Shown: in pieces, positions 25,090 to 37,351 of the stretch | Position numbering within the stretch: position 1 is the first letter of the stretch | Layout of the letters: each line of letters begins with the position of its first letter | DNA from: Vitellaria paradoxa | Lineage: Eukaryota; Streptophyta; Magnoliopsida; Ericales; Sapotaceae | Assembly: GCA_019916065.1 (NCBI GenBank) | Contig: CM034241.1 | Span: forward strand, 13,711,728-13,775,727 | Length of the DNA: 64,000 nucleotides | Direction: 5' to 3' | Made by a program: the position numbers and the translations under genes | The notes under the pieces: generated by a model | Told to the model about the DNA's origin: nothing | Seen by the model: only the letters and a program-made list of their open reading frames with translations | Database searches by the model: none

Positions 25090-26800
25090 CAAGCTGACTT
25101 GAGTTATCCCAAGAGAAACCAGAGAACAGGGTCACTCACAGCAACGTCACTATAGCCACAGAGTTCCAACTATACACACTTTGAGACCAAATTCAGAATG
25201 CTCAACTTAGTGCAGCCAGTTGCAGAGTACCATCACATCTAATCAATGGCGGGGAAAAAAAAAAAAAGAAGAAAAAACGATAGTACCTTGTGAGATGTTG
25301 ATTCCCTTTGAAAAAAAAAAAAAAAAAAAAAAAAGTAAAAGATCCAATCTAATGACACCAAAAAATTAGGAGGGAAAATTTAATGTGTAAATTGTAACAA
25401 GAGGAATTAAACATCAGAGAATTAGCTAAAATTTGAAGCTCAAACAAGAGATGGCAATAGAGTGCATTGGCTATGACAAGGACCGCATTATTACAAATCA
25501 ATGTCCTAAAATGAAACAGATGTCAGGCCATGTTATATGGACTCTTTTAATTCTATAACATACTTGGATAAGGATACTTAAGTAAGGTTTTGATACACGT
25601 ACCCCAATATAATTGAATATTTATACAAACAAATTTAACAATACAATTTAAGCATATAACTCTAATGGAACCTTATTAATACCACAAAATCCTATATAAT
25701 AAAATAAATGCATTAAAAATAAAAATATTTTTTTAGTGTCTCCGTATCTTTGAATAAGAGAATTATTGGATCCAACTCGCATATCCGTGTCAGAAACCCA
25801 AATCAAGTCCATGTAATATAGATGGGGGTGAGGTGATTTTCCTGCTCAAGCAAATCTACTCTTTGAACATTCGAAAATTTTAATAATTGAAAGGAAATTC
25901 TTGGGGTTTAGACTCGGAGAAAACTTTATACTCTGTAAAAGCAAACAGTAAAAATAATGTTAGTGTCAGGATTTATCCAAAATTTAACAAAATGAATACC
26001 AATATCAAGTACGTGGGATGTTGATAAACCCCATTTGATGTCACAATCAGCAGAAATCTTATAGATAAACGCCCGAGTGAACTGCATTGACAGATCCCAT
26101 TTCTAGAATAACAAGGCCGATGGAATCACAACAAACGCTAATGAACCAACCCAAAATTGAAAAATCACAATATAGAATAACGATTCACATAATTCATTCG
26201 ACATTCAACTACCAAGATTCAATATCATGAAAAGTAGGCCACCCAACTGACAAAACCACCATTCCCAGCTCACTATGCAGAGAGATCTAGAACCCCCGAA
26301 TACACATTAACATGCAAAACAACCTGCCATTTTCACACATTACCAAGATCTAGAATGCAAACCAAAATGGGTATTTTCAAGTTCTCACATTAGAAAATCT
26401 GAAATGAATCAGAACCCACATGTGAAATCAGGAAACAAAGGGTACCCACATTTTCATTTTAAGAGAAAGGGAGTGGAATGCGAAACATCAGAAACCCTAC
26501 ACGGAGTCCGAAACTCAGAGAAGAGAAGACAAGGGGAGAGGGTCTGCACAGAGAGGGAAAGAGATGAGAGAAGCTTTAGCGCACCTGAAACGGATCCTAA
26601 GGCTGGAGTGTGAAGATGCTGAGACATGAGGGATCGGAGAGGAAATAGAAATTCAAATTGGATTTGTCCCTTTGAAAGGAAAAAAAAAAAAAAAAAAAAG
26701 AAATTAAAGAGAAAACACAGTAAAGAAGGAAAGTAGAAACTGAAAACACACCATCCACCTTCCTGCTTTGCTCAATCTCTCTCTACTCAGAGTTTTCGAC
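25090..26800 (-). promoter_or_regulatory. 5' UTR, 5'-UTR intron and proximal promoter of the SHOU4-like gene
   Basis: A likely UTR intron runs 26584-25239. Its donor is CAG|GTGCGC. Its acceptor, GATTAG, follows a long pyrimidine tract. This leaves a leader exon from about 26585 to 26700-26780 and a second UTR segment 25238-25090 joined to coding exon 1. The leader is CT-rich with a poly(T) tract on the minus strand (26677-26699). Splice sites are inferred by eye without transcript data. Confidence 0.5.
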
Positions 26801-26996
26801 CCTTTTGCACAATTACAATCCTGACCCTCAACCACTCATGGAATGACATATCTGCCACTCATTTTCGAATATTCTTTTTGGGCAGTTTTTAATTCCTACA
26901 TGGGAATAATTATTTTTTTACTTAAACTTTGGTGGTCTTTCGTTTGTCACCAAAAATATAAATATATTCATATATAAAAGTTGATGCAAAATTGAT

Positions 26997-27213
26997 GGGC
27001 TCGTTTGGAACTCCCAAAAAAACTAAAAGATTTTAAAAAATTTCAAAACTTTTCAAATTTCACCAATTAAATTTTACCACTTATCATTTATACATCACAT
27101 TAACCTCACCCTTTTTTTTAGACTTCAAATACCTCCAAATTTTAATTAAAGAAAGCTAAAAAAAATTAATAAAAGTTAGTTTTTAATATTTTTTGAGGAT
27201 CCAAACATTCTAA
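26997..27213. mobile_element. MITE, Harbinger/Tourist-like ends
   Basis: The left end GGGCTCGTTTGGAACTCCC pairs with the right end GAGGATCCAAACATTCTAA as inverted repeats around GTTTGGA, followed by A/T runs. It shares the GTTTGGA...AAAAAAAC end pattern with the MITE at 36203. The TSD is not certain. Confidence 0.45.
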
Positions 27214-27450
27214 TATCCCTTTATCATTATAGTTTTGGTGCATTTGGTATAAGGTTAGAAGAGATCAAATTATACTTATTTTAATTCTATTAAATATATT
27301 TTATTAAAATTTAAATATATTAATAATTTTTCCAAAAAGCAGAGAAATGTCGACTTCTTAGAGGGTTTGATATATTTAAATATTATAAGAGTAATTATTA
27401 ATCTTTTATTCTCGAAAATTTTCACTCATTTTATCCAACTTTCTGAAAAG

Positions 27451-28854
27451 TTAGGGTCCCGTTCGGCAAAACTCTCAATTTTTAGTTTTTGTTTTCATTT
27501 TTTTGAAAAACCGAATATGAAAACTCGTTTGTTAAATTTTTTTTTTAGTTTTAATTTGTAAAAAAATGAGAATTGTTTTCAAAATTTTTAAAAATTTTGG
27601 AAAGATAAAAATATGTTTTCTCAAGTTTTCATTTTTTTTCATAATTACTACTAGTTATAACTATCAACCATCACCAACTATGGCCGCCAATGCCACCCCG
27701 ACCCACCTCTGATCATAACCAATTATCGCCTCCCTTTATCTATCTCTTACTATTGTCGCCCATCTTCACCACTTCCACCCACTTCTGGTCACTGCCATTA
27801 GCCACTAACCCTCATCCATCTTTGACTACCATTTAGTGCCACGTGCCGCCTACTATCGATTTAATTTTGCAAGATTTAGATCAAATCGGAATCTATTACC
27901 CGATCTAATTCATTTTGAAAAATAAGGTTTTCTTTTCAAATCATCATTTTATAAAAATTAAAATATATATTTTATTCAATATATATACACCGTAACAATT
28001 AAAATATAAACAACAAAAGTTCTTATACTTTTACCTTTGGATTGCTTGATTTTGTTTTGTTTTGTTTTGTTTTTTTAATTTCTGATTTGATGATGAAATT
28101 GTGGTTGGTGATGGAGGTTTATATTTTTATTTAATATAAAAATATATTAAATATTATTTAATTAATAATTAATTTTATCATAAATAATTTAATATTTTAA
28201 TATATTAAATTACATATTAAATATAATTTAATTAATAATTAATAATAAACTAAATTAAATTAATTATAATTTAATTTAATAATATAAAAATATATTATTA
28301 AATTATTTTTAATAATATAATTAAAATATTTTAATATATTTTGTTTTTACTACATTAAATTATTTTTAATAATAAAAATAATATAACAAATTATGTTTAA
28401 TATATGTTATTTTTACTAGATTAAATTATTTTAACAAATAATATAATTGAAATAATTAAATTTATTTCAAGGCCATAAAATAGAAGTTCGAGTTAGAGTA
28501 ATGCAGAAAATGAAAAAATGTATTTTTGGTGATTGTACTTTTTGCTCTAACAGGAAAATCCCAATAAATGGAAATAGCTTATAATAATTCTTTTGTACAC
28601 GGAGGTATGCCTCCAAGATGTATGTAATAATTTCTCTCATTAATCTAAAGTATCTCATCGTACCAAAAAAGAAATAATTAAATTTAATTAATTAACAACT
28701 ATAATTACTAGCTAATAATAATCGTTACTAAACGCAATTACCAAAAAAAAATCGTTACTAAATGCTCAAGTTTTTATTTTTTTCTAATATAAAATTAAAA
28801 ATTAAAAACTGAATACAAAAATTAAAAATAGATAGTTTTGTTAAATGGGCTCTA
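27451..28854. mobile_element. Non-autonomous TIR element, about 1.4 kb
   Basis: Left terminus TTAGGGTCCCGTTCGGCAAA... and the reverse complement of the right terminus TTAGAGCCCATTTAACAAAA... align over about 40 bases, including a shared CAATTTTTAGTTTTTG-like block. The interior has a (TTTTG)n run (28051-28072), an AT-rich core (28110-28450) and a stretch rich in ACCACC-type words (27665-27850). No transposase. The 3' part (from 28627) is present again at 59011. Confidence 0.5.
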
Positions 28855-31800
28855 ACATGTAACTGTTCATGAAAAAAATTTTACCCTATTTAAATTTTTA
28901 TAATTTATATTAAATATAATTAAGATGGGAAAAAACATTATATGCTCAGTGTTTACACGTTTTAACCAATATCAAAAACACCCTAAAGTGAAAATATCAA
29001 ATAAATAAATAAAATTTTTCAAATATAATAGATTTAGTTCTTCCAAACTTTAAATAAATAACAAAAGGGAGGGAATATTAACACTCATTCAAAAACTTTT
29101 CCCAGTCCTTACTTCTTTTTTGGCTCCTAGAAAATTACAAAACTGACCTTATAGTAGAGGCCAATTAATACAAAATATATTAAGTGCCATAATTATCTTA
29201 TTTTCTTATTTATTATTATAAAATTAGCATACTATACTTTTAGATTTTCTAAAACATGCTCTACCTTTTGTTAATTTGTATGTCAAATTAAAAATCTACT
29301 GTCAATTAATAATTTCATAAGGTTGCGTGAGAGATTTTTTAATAGTTTTTTTTTAAATTAGTTTTGCAAATATATCTTTTTAATTTTATTTTATGAAAAA
29401 TCAAAGAAGAAAAATAAATATTATTATTTTTTAATTGATATAAAGCAAGATATCATAATCGTTAATCAATTCATACATTAATGAAAATAATTGAAATAAA
29501 AATAAATTAAATTGAAATTCTAATTCTAACATTCATCCCCAGAACCAGCCACCATTAAATAAAAAATTGGTATTGTTCAAAATAATCCAACAGTTTTAAC
29601 AAAAAACTCTCTATAAATTACCAAGCGAAAAAAAACACTACAAATAAGAACTATATAAAAAAAAGTTTAATAGAGAAAAAAACCGTAATAATGTAATAGC
29701 ATATACACTAACAAAAAAATAAAAATATATTACATGCAATTTGTTCTATATTACTCTGTCAAAAAATTAATCACATGAAAGGAAAAAATTAAAAAAAAAA
29801 ACTTTATAGTTGCTTGTTATATGAGGAATTCGATGATTCGTAATAACATAAAATTTGCTCCATATTTGCTTGTATAAAAAAATTAATCACATTTAAAAAC
29901 TCTGTTTCAACAGAATCTTATTTTACGCTGTTTCATTTAAGATTTAATGAATTAAAGAAAGATATATACTAGTGAGATTATACATGAGAGTGAGAGATGC
30001 AGTTATATAAAAGTGAAAAGCGGAGGATATTAATTTTATAATAATAAATGAAAAAGAAGGGTAATTATGGTATTTGAGATGTTTTGTATTAATTGTCCCT
30101 ATTAATTATAGGGCTAATTTTGTAATTTTGTAAAGAGAAAATGCAAGAAGTGGGAGAAGTTTTGAACCAAGGCAAACATCCCCACCCATAAAAAAATCTA
30201 TTTTTACACCACATATACTTGACATCCCTTTATATTATAATTAACTCTCAACTTTTACTTTCATCCAGTTATTTAAAAATTTAATACTATTTAAAATTTT
30301 GTTTTATTATTAAGTATAAATATTGAAAATGTTTTTTTTTTTGGTAAGTTATATTGAAAATGTAACTTTTAAATGTGTCATTGATATTCACCTTTAGAAC
30401 AACATATATAAAACAATTATCTCTTGTATGTATTTTGTGTTTTCTTAAAAGTTATTACAAATTATTTGCTAGCTATTAGTGTAGAAGATAGATTTTACAC
30501 AAGGCATGATCTCAACTATAAGATTTAGTAGTAATCTTTTCGAATACATCAATCTATTCTTAATCTGATCAACATTTTCGTCAATCTCATGAACTGGCAC
30601 TTTGAATGAAGAAGTATGGGTCTAGATTAATTCCAACTACATAATTACAATTCAAGCAGGCTACTTTGTTATCATATCTATGAGGAGCATGCATGATAGG
30701 ACAATTATTTTTCTCAAATCTGTCATATGTCTCCTAACAATGTGCAAAAGTCTCCCGTGCATTAAATGCATTATAAACTGTTACTGAGATTACTAAGAGA
30801 ATGGGGATATTGATGGGATTAGCAGAGTATTATAGTCTAATCAGTATCCCACTAACTCTTACTTTTCTATACTTATATACACTCAAGATATATCAACAAT
30901 AAAATGTATGTTTTCTAATGACTATTAGATTCTCTCTTTACATTCTCTCTATAGTTTTCATCTAACTAGATCCTCTTTTTTTTTTACTGTCTTTTTGTTC
31001 TAAGATAGTTTTATCGAGAAGAGAAGTTAGGCAGAGTGGCGAGCATGCGCAAAATAAATTTTTACCCTGCATATTTTCAAAAACCTATCTAAACATTATT
31101 TATACTAGGAATTGCTTGTACCTAAAGGTATGAGAACATAATTTTAAATTTATTGAAATTTAGAAAAATAATTCTCACAAACCTAATTAATATTTAGGCT
31201 TTTTTAATTTAAAAATAATAGGAGTCGTGATTAAGAGAGGTGCAATTTTTAAAATTTTAAGCAAATTTTAAATATTTTTTAAGCCTAATTATTATTTAGA
31301 CTTTTTGTATTTTGTATTTAATTATTAATACATTTGAAATATGAAAAATTTACAACTACAGTAAATATGGGTTTCTATTACTTTACATCTATTAATATTA
31401 TATGCCATAACTCTAGTAGTTTTATATGCTAAACAAAAAGTAAAATTTTAGACATTTAGCAGTGGGATAAAAAAAAAAAAAAAAGAAAGATTTAGTGGAT
31501 GATAAAATAGGAGAGGATAAAAGGGAATGAATAAGAGAAGAATGCCACCGAGAGTTAGAATGAAAAAAAAAAAAAAAAAAAACAAAAATTATATATTTAT
31601 TAGATTTTGATTTAACCGAATATTTTAGTCAACAATTTTCACGTGCTTTTTAACTTGGTTTTTAAAGTCTTCGTGAAATTAGCTTTTACTCCTGCATATT
31701 TCCAAATTTAGGAAAGCTTTTAACTTATTTGTTAATTAATTTTTTGGTCAAAAATTAGATCTCTTCTATTTAAAAACAATAAAAAATATTAAAAATTTTT

Positions 31801-32720
31801 CTAAAGATAACGAGATCAAGTCTCAACAACTTTAAAAATTTACTTTTACACCTCTTCACTCTCTGTAAGATGAGAATCTTATTCAGCCTTCATTTGGTTA
31901 CCAAAAAAAAAGTTAAAAAAAAAATTTACCCTTTTTTATTTTATATGAATTTTAATTGCATTTATAAAAAAAAAAAATCACATCTCTAAAAACTATCTAT
32001 TTAAGTAAAAAAAAAACAAAAAACAAACAAACAAAAAAGATGATTATCAACACTGGTGACCGTTTGGAAATAGGTACTCTCATTTGCGCGTTCGTTACTC
32101 TCATTTGCGTGTACGTTTATTTTGAAAATTTTTCTTTAAGTAGGAATTCGTGTAACGTATAGAAAACAAATTAAGTCATATACGTGAGAACTCTCATTTG
32201 CGTGTTCGTTCATTTGATTTTTTTTTTCCCAGTAGGAATTCATGTAATATATAGAAAACAAATTAAGTCATATAATTGGGAAAGCTGAATAACTAAGCCC
32301 GATTATTTTGATTAATTTAGTTGAAATTTTTAATTTTTCTAAATATTTTAATTATTTTCTTAGGAAACTAAAACAATTGAAATAATTAAGACAAATCTAA
32401 ATTATCATCTACACTTATACTTCTTATACATTATACTAAATGTATTTATACTTCTTTATACTAAATTTGAGTCTAAGTGAGCATTTTTGTCCTATTTAAA
32501 AACTTAATATCGTTCAATACTTCACATTTTTCTAAATTCAAGAGATATCGATAATTTCACATTTTGGATTATGAGTGCAAAAGCAACTACTCCTAAATTT
32601 CAAATCATTGTGAGAGTGTTGCTCCTGGCTTTCAATCTAACTCCAATTTCTATTGATGAAAAAAAAAAAAAAAAAGAAAAGAAAGAAAGAAAAACAAAAA
32701 GATATTGGTGAGGAGGGAAT
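28627..32720. repeat. Segment duplicated downstream (copy 1; partner at 59011-64000)
   Basis: From ATAATTTCTCTCATTAATC at 28627 the sequence is repeated from 59011 in the same orientation to the window end. By eye I count roughly a dozen substitutions and a few homopolymer length changes over about 4.1 kb, so identity is above 99 percent. No gene is recognised within it. The copy presumably continues past 32720, where the comparison is cut by the window edge. Confidence 0.95.
32097..32280. repeat. Two diverged tandem units of about 93 bp
   Basis: ACTCTCATTTGCGTG...AGTAGGAATTCGTGTAA...GAAAACAAATTAAGTCATAT occurs at 32097 and again at 32190 with substitutions. A partial third start, ACTCTCATTTGCGCGTTCG, precedes at about 32076. 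The same array recurs in the downstream copy near 63357-63560. Confidence 0.75.
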
Positions 32721-32959
32721 GAGGGAAAGAGAGAGAAATGCCACCAATGATTAAGTGGGGGAAAAGTTAAAGAATAAAAATATTTAATTATAAAATAATA
32801 ATATTTAGCGCCCTATTTAGAAATACTTATATTTGGAATTAATTTGATTTTAAAATAAAAATTAAGTTGAATTTATTTGATTTGGTAAATGAAAATTTTT
32901 ATTTGAAATACATGTTTAAATTTAAGGATTGAATTGAAATTCTAATGTTTGAAACTTAT

Positions 32960-33470
32960 ATAGAATTTGGAGGGGATCAATAGAACACGAGGCCCTCATC
33001 TAAGCTGGGGACACTTGGTAAGCATCTAACCATTCAACCTTCAGAGCATGTCTGCAATGCCAAACATGGAGAAGAAGGGGCCCGCTTTGCCTCCGACACT
33101 TTAGTCTACGGTCCAATACTATCACTCACCTTCGAACGTGATCTAACCACTCAAGGTGACAAATTGGAGCATGAATTCACCTCTATAAATGCTAGGCAAG
33201 ACTCAAAGAAAAATGTTAGATGCTTTTTACCTTGTAAAAATCTACCTTTTTGCTTTCTCAAGCTTTCTCTATCCGCTATATTATATTGACTTAATTGTCA
33301 GAGGGGCATTTGGTTAAACCCCACCCGGTCGACAATTTTTCAGGAGCTCAGCAAGAAGTCAGATGACCCAATTAAATTTCATTCACCAAGTTCCCAATGA
33401 GAGCAGTTGCAGTCCTCAAAGAGCATCATTTGGAAAGCTTAACGCTAACAGTCGTCAAATCTTGACGCTC
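32960..33470 (+). mobile_element. Ty3/gypsy LTR fragment or solo LTR
   Basis: Contains a TATA-like CTATAAATGCTAGGC near 33182. Further on comes TTGACTTAATTGTCAGAGGG, GGTTAAACCCCACCC and TTTTTCAGGAGCT. This GACTTAAT-GTC-GAGGG order also occurs in the solo LTR at 62139 and is usual near the 3' end of plant gypsy LTRs. Ends and TSD were not resolved. Confidence 0.5.
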
Positions 33471-33787
33471 CAGAATTGAATTAATTTAAAAAAATACCAA
33501 ATTTAACTAATTAAAATTAATTACAAATACCTATTCAATTCAACATTATGATTTTTGCTAAAATCTCAAAATTTAAATTATGAAATAAATCAAATACAAT
33601 TCATAAAATCTTATTTAATTCTAAAAGGGTAAAGCACAAAATCTATCCTTACACTTTACCCTTGGTCTCGCTTTAATCCCACTAGTTTCAATTGTGATAG
33701 TCAAATCCCCACACTCTGGTTAAGCAGCAATGTAGTCCTTTCAACTGTTGCTGATTAATTGCAATTGTTAGGGCGAGAGTAAAATCA

Positions 33788-33979
33788 TCATTTCCCAATA
33801 GGATTAGGATTTGAGGGAAAGGGGGTGGCGGCTGAAGAACTCTGAGGCTGCAGGCTAGCTGCAACGGTAGTGCAAGTGCTAGTACAGAAAGCTAGACCAG
33901 TTGCCTGAGCAAAGGTCACTAGAGTCAACAAAACCATTGGAAAAACAGGGCGGGATAAGGCCAGAGCTTTGGAGGCCAA
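33788..33979 (-). CDS. Hypothetical ORF inside the MULE (63 codons)
   Basis: It starts MASKALALSRPVFPMVLLTL, with a hydrophobic run resembling a signal peptide or membrane anchor, then a Ser/Pro-rich tail. It lies downstream of the 34062-34394 ORF on the same strand, in the inner part of the MULE near its left TIR. No homology is recognised, and expression is unknown. It may be a chance ORF. Confidence 0.25.
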   Translation of the reverse strand: MASKALALSRPVFPMVLLTLVTFAQATGLAFCTSTCTTVAASLQPQSSSAATPFPSNPNPIGK

Positions 33980-34061
33980 ATGGAGGGGTTTTGGGGGCCA
34001 AATTCACTTGGCAATTTGTCAGAATAATGCCGGTAGCTTCGAGATTATTTCCTAATGCCGA

Positions 34062-34394
34062 TTAAAGAAAAACAATGAGCATCTCTTCGACCTTAGCATG
34101 AATCATTGAAGAAATTTGATTGAAATTAGTAAAATGAGAAGGAATTTCATCTTGATTTGAGTGGACATGAACTAATCCAAGATGAACCATAGTTTCTTTA
34201 CTAGTGACGTGAGTGGAGTTAGGGTTCGTTTGAGTTACAACTAGAGAAGAAGAAGAGGCGGGCAAATCAATATTCATATAGGAGGGTGCCAAACTCACAT
34301 TAAGATGATCAAAAATGGCTAAAATATGGCTGGAAGTTGCATCCATTTCATTTAGAATGTTGGGTGGTGGATTTGGGGGTTCTTCAAGAGCCAT
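34062..34394 (-). CDS. Hypothetical ORF inside the MULE (110 codons)
   Basis: It begins MALEEPPNPPPNILNEMDAT and has no domain I recognise. It is Ser/Asn-rich, without membrane segments or metal-binding motifs. It lies wholly inside the MULE, where captured host sequence is common. It could be a captured exon or a chance ORF; I give no function. Confidence 0.3.
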   Translation of the reverse strand: MALEEPPNPPPNILNEMDATSSHILAIFDHLNVSLAPSYMNIDLPASSSSLVVTQTNPNSTHVTSKETMVHLGLVHVHSNQDEIPSHFTNFNQISSMIHAKVEEMLIVFL

Positions 34395-34739
34395 GATGGC
34401 TACTAGGTCACTGGAAAATCAAGCTTAACCACCTAAGATTGAAGGAGATAGGTCTGCGAGCATGAAGTCCTGTGGTGTCGTCGGAAAGGGTCAAGCAGTG
34501 CTAGAAAAATCGTCGGAAAATGAAGAACGGTGAAAAAAGTTATAGAGAAAAAATATTTAGAGAGATGATAGTTTTATCGTCACCCCAATGGTTGTAATTA
34601 ATGGGCAGTAGACCGAAGGATTACATTGTTGCTTGACCGAAATTGCAGAGATTTGACTGCCACAATTGAGACTAGTGGGACCAAAGTGAGACAAAGGGTA
34701 AAGTGTAGGAGTGGTGTTTGTACTTTATCCATTCTAAAA

Positions 34740-35902
34740 ATAAGAATTGGTGGGAATTCTCATATAATGAAATCAAATCTCATCAAATTCACCATTCCAA
34801 ACATAGTGTATATTTTCTTTTAAAAAAAAAAGTTTTTTGGGTTCACTTTGCAAGTTGCTCTCCAAAAATAGGAAGTTTAAAAAATTTGAACACCTTATGC
34901 ATATGGGTATGAATTTATTATTATATTTTTGTAATGAAATTATTGTTCAACAATTTTTAAATAAAAACAATCACTTTCGATCATGAAAAAGCCAGTCTGC
35001 ATGCATCAAATTATCTCGTGGAACTTAACTTTTGCATGAATGGAAATTTATTTTTTTTATTTTTATTTATTTATTTATCTTTGGTTGCAATTTTAAATAT
35101 TTATTTTCCCTAATTTGAAATTTTTGGTAGCGCATCGTTTTCAGCAATGGCAGTGGGGACAATCTAACGGCGCCACCATGGGGGCTTTGAAGCATTGTAA
35201 AATTAAAATTGAAATGCCACACATAACCTTTGCAAGTTTCCCACTAAAAAAAATTTTATTTTCCATTCAATGGTTGAATTTTCTTTTATATTATAAGAAT
35301 TGGAATAAAATATTCTTAATACAATAATTAATTTTTTTTAATTAAGACACAATAAACCATATGAAACTAGCTATTATTAATTTTTCATACATTTAAATAG
35401 TTTTTAACTAGTGTTAATTTATGCGACACACAAAATTTTTGTAAACTTTTTACATTGATATTTTTATAATAAACTATAAAGTATTCTGGTAAAATTACAT
35501 AGGTTCTTGAAATACTTAATTGACCTCTTTAAAAAAGAAATTATTTTTAGTGTGCATTACATGGAATTCAATTTAGTGGGATTTTTTATTTATGGTTTTT
35601 TTTTTTCACTAAGAATGCTCCTCATATAAGATTATTGACTCTACAGATATAATAATGTGGAGAATGCAATTGTTTTCAAGCATTAACAAAACTAATACGA
35701 AACGATGATCTTTTAATGTTAATTTCAAAGGGATAGCTAGTTCAAGCATGCTATTTTTAGTTCTTTTCTTTTTACTGGGAGCAACAAAAGTTACTCTTTC
35801 ATCTGGCCTTTGATGAGTAAGCTGCTAAGCAATACCACTTAGCTGCTTCGCTTTCTCTATGAGCTATATCACTAACTACTGAGTAAAAGAAAAATGGATG
35901 AG
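34740..35902. other. AT-rich spacer between MULE and copia element
   Basis: No gene or complete transposon was recognised. The sequence flanking the MULE (about 32800 and 34800) may be the two halves of an older AT-rich element, but the ends could not be paired with confidence. Confidence 0.4.
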
Positions 35903-35907
35903 ATATC

Positions 35908-36166
35908 TATTATAGATTTATATGCATAAATTGCTGCATAATTTTTGTATAGCTAAATTTAGGAGGAAATGATTATGGTAATTATTTAGGTTGTCCTTTA
36001 TACTGTAAAAATATTCTTAGAATATTTCTAGAAAATCTTCTATATATAGGCCGCTTTGTATTCCTATAAATCATTTTCCTTGGAATAAGATTTCAGATCT
36101 TATTTTCTTTCTTTGTTATCTGCAATTTGATCTTGTTTAGGTCGACCTTCGGTTCAAATTCTAATA
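35908..36166 (+). repeat. Copia 5' LTR, TAT...ATA termini
   Basis: It starts TATTATAGATTTATATGC and ends AATTCTAATA, directly before the primer-binding site. It matches the right LTR through GCTGCATAATTTTTGTATAG and CTTGGAATAAGATTTCA. The ends are TA...TA rather than TG...CA, and the flanking TSD fixes both boundaries. Confidence 0.88.
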
Positions 36167-36202
36167 TGGTATTAGAGCAATTTTTGTGAACTCTTCTAAT
36201 AA

Positions 36203-36328
36203 GAGGGTGTTTGGATACTCAAAAAACTTCAAAAGTTTTCAAATCCCTCCAATCAAATTTTGGCACCTATTATTTTTACATCACATCAACCCCAACTTTT
36301 GAGTTTTTTTGGGACTCCAAGCACCCCC
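36203..36328. mobile_element. Tourist-like MITE in the copia leader
   Basis: 126 bp with TIRs GAGGGTGTTTGGATACTC and, in reverse complement, GGGGGTGCTTGGAGTCCC. TAA flanks it on both sides (36200-36202 and 36329-36331), the trinucleotide TSD typical of PIF/Harbinger elements. Confidence 0.8.
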
Positions 36329-36393
36329 TAATTGCATTTTTTTTTTATTCCTCCATCAATTGTTCTTTTCTTAATGTCTTCTTCTTTAGTTTC

Positions 36394-37330
36394 AAATGAT
36401 GATTCACCAAGTCCCTATTATCTCCGTACTGGAGGCAATCTTGGTACTGATTTGGTTACTCAACAATTGAATGGTTAGAACTACAGTACTTAGAGTAGGT
36501 CAATGACCATGGCATTGATAGAAAAAAACAAGTGTGGTTTCGTGGATGGGTCAATAACAAAACTAATTGATAGTACTGATGATTGTTATTCGAAGTGGAT
36601 GCGATGCAATAACATGGTTCTATCACGGACTCTCAACTCTGTCTCAAAGGAAATTACTTCTAGCATAATCTACATACCGAATGCTAAAGGAATGCAAAAA
36701 GATCTGGAGGAGCGTTTTTCATAAGGAAATGGCCTTATAATTTATCAATTACAGAAGGCCATCTCCACTTTGATGCAGAAAATTTTGATTGTCAGTTAAT
36801 ATTTCACACAAATGAAGAGTTTGTGGGAAGAACTATCAAATTTCAAGCCTATGCCTTCTTGCACATGTGTGGTAATGTGTTCTTGTGGAATGTTAAAAAT
36901 CTTAGTAGAATATAGACAACAGGAATGCATTATGCAATTCCTTATGGGACTCAATGATAGCTTTGCTAATGTAAGGGCTCAAATCTTACTTCTTGATTCT
37001 TTGCCTCCAATTAATAGAGTTTTTTTTTCCTTAGTTTTGCAAGAGGAAAGGCAGCATCAAGTTAGAATAGTAGTTGCTGAAATTGCTGATAGTTTAGCAT
37101 TTTTGGTAAAAAATAATGGAAATTTCAATTCCAATTTTAAGAGGAATGTAATAAAAAAAGATAAGCTAGTTTTTGTGCATTGTGGCTTAATAGATCATAC
37201 CACGGAGAACTGCTACAAACTTCATGGTTATCCCCTAGGATACAAGACTAAGAAGGGAAAACCCAATGTGTCGAATAGTACAAACTCTGTAACTTCAAAT
37301 GATGGTTCTCCTTTCAGTTTGATAGAGGAT
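36394..37330 (+). pseudogene. Copia gag
   Basis: The frame carries the copia gag order: DDSPSPYYLRTGGNLGTDLV, then SRSMTMALIEKNKCGFVDGS, then MKSLWEELSNFKPMPSCTC, then a degenerate zinc knuckle FVHCGLIDHTTENCYKLHGY, where the first Cys is lost. In-frame stops interrupt it near 36477, 36492, 36722 and 36800. At 36722 a TAA stands where the family usually has Gln. Confidence 0.8.
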
Positions 37331-37351
37331 TAATATAAGCAACTGCTTAGT

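Larger units (their letters stand above)
33627..34730. mobile_element. Mutator-like element (MULE) with long TIRs and 9-bp TSD
   Basis: The perfect 9-bp direct repeat ATTCTAAAA flanks it at 33618-33626 and 34731-34739. The termini GGGTAAAGCACAAA and, in reverse complement, GGATAAAGTACAAA begin inverted repeats that remain alignable for about 130 bp at roughly 80 percent identity. A 9-bp TSD plus long TIRs is diagnostic of the Mutator superfamily. No transposase motifs are seen, so it is non-autonomous. Two short minus-strand ORFs lie between the TIRs. Confidence 0.92.

Noticed and set aside
26404..26613. Plus-strand ORF (69 codons) with Arg/Glu-rich end
   Set aside because: Lies opposite the probable 5' UTR and UTR intron of the SHOU4-like gene; composition is explained by a GA-rich stretch and there is no domain.
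28627..32720. Duplicated segment as a single large transposon
   Set aside because: The left edges in the two copies are not a transposon terminus, there is no TSD, and the break falls inside an older TIR element. A tandem or segmental duplication explains it better.
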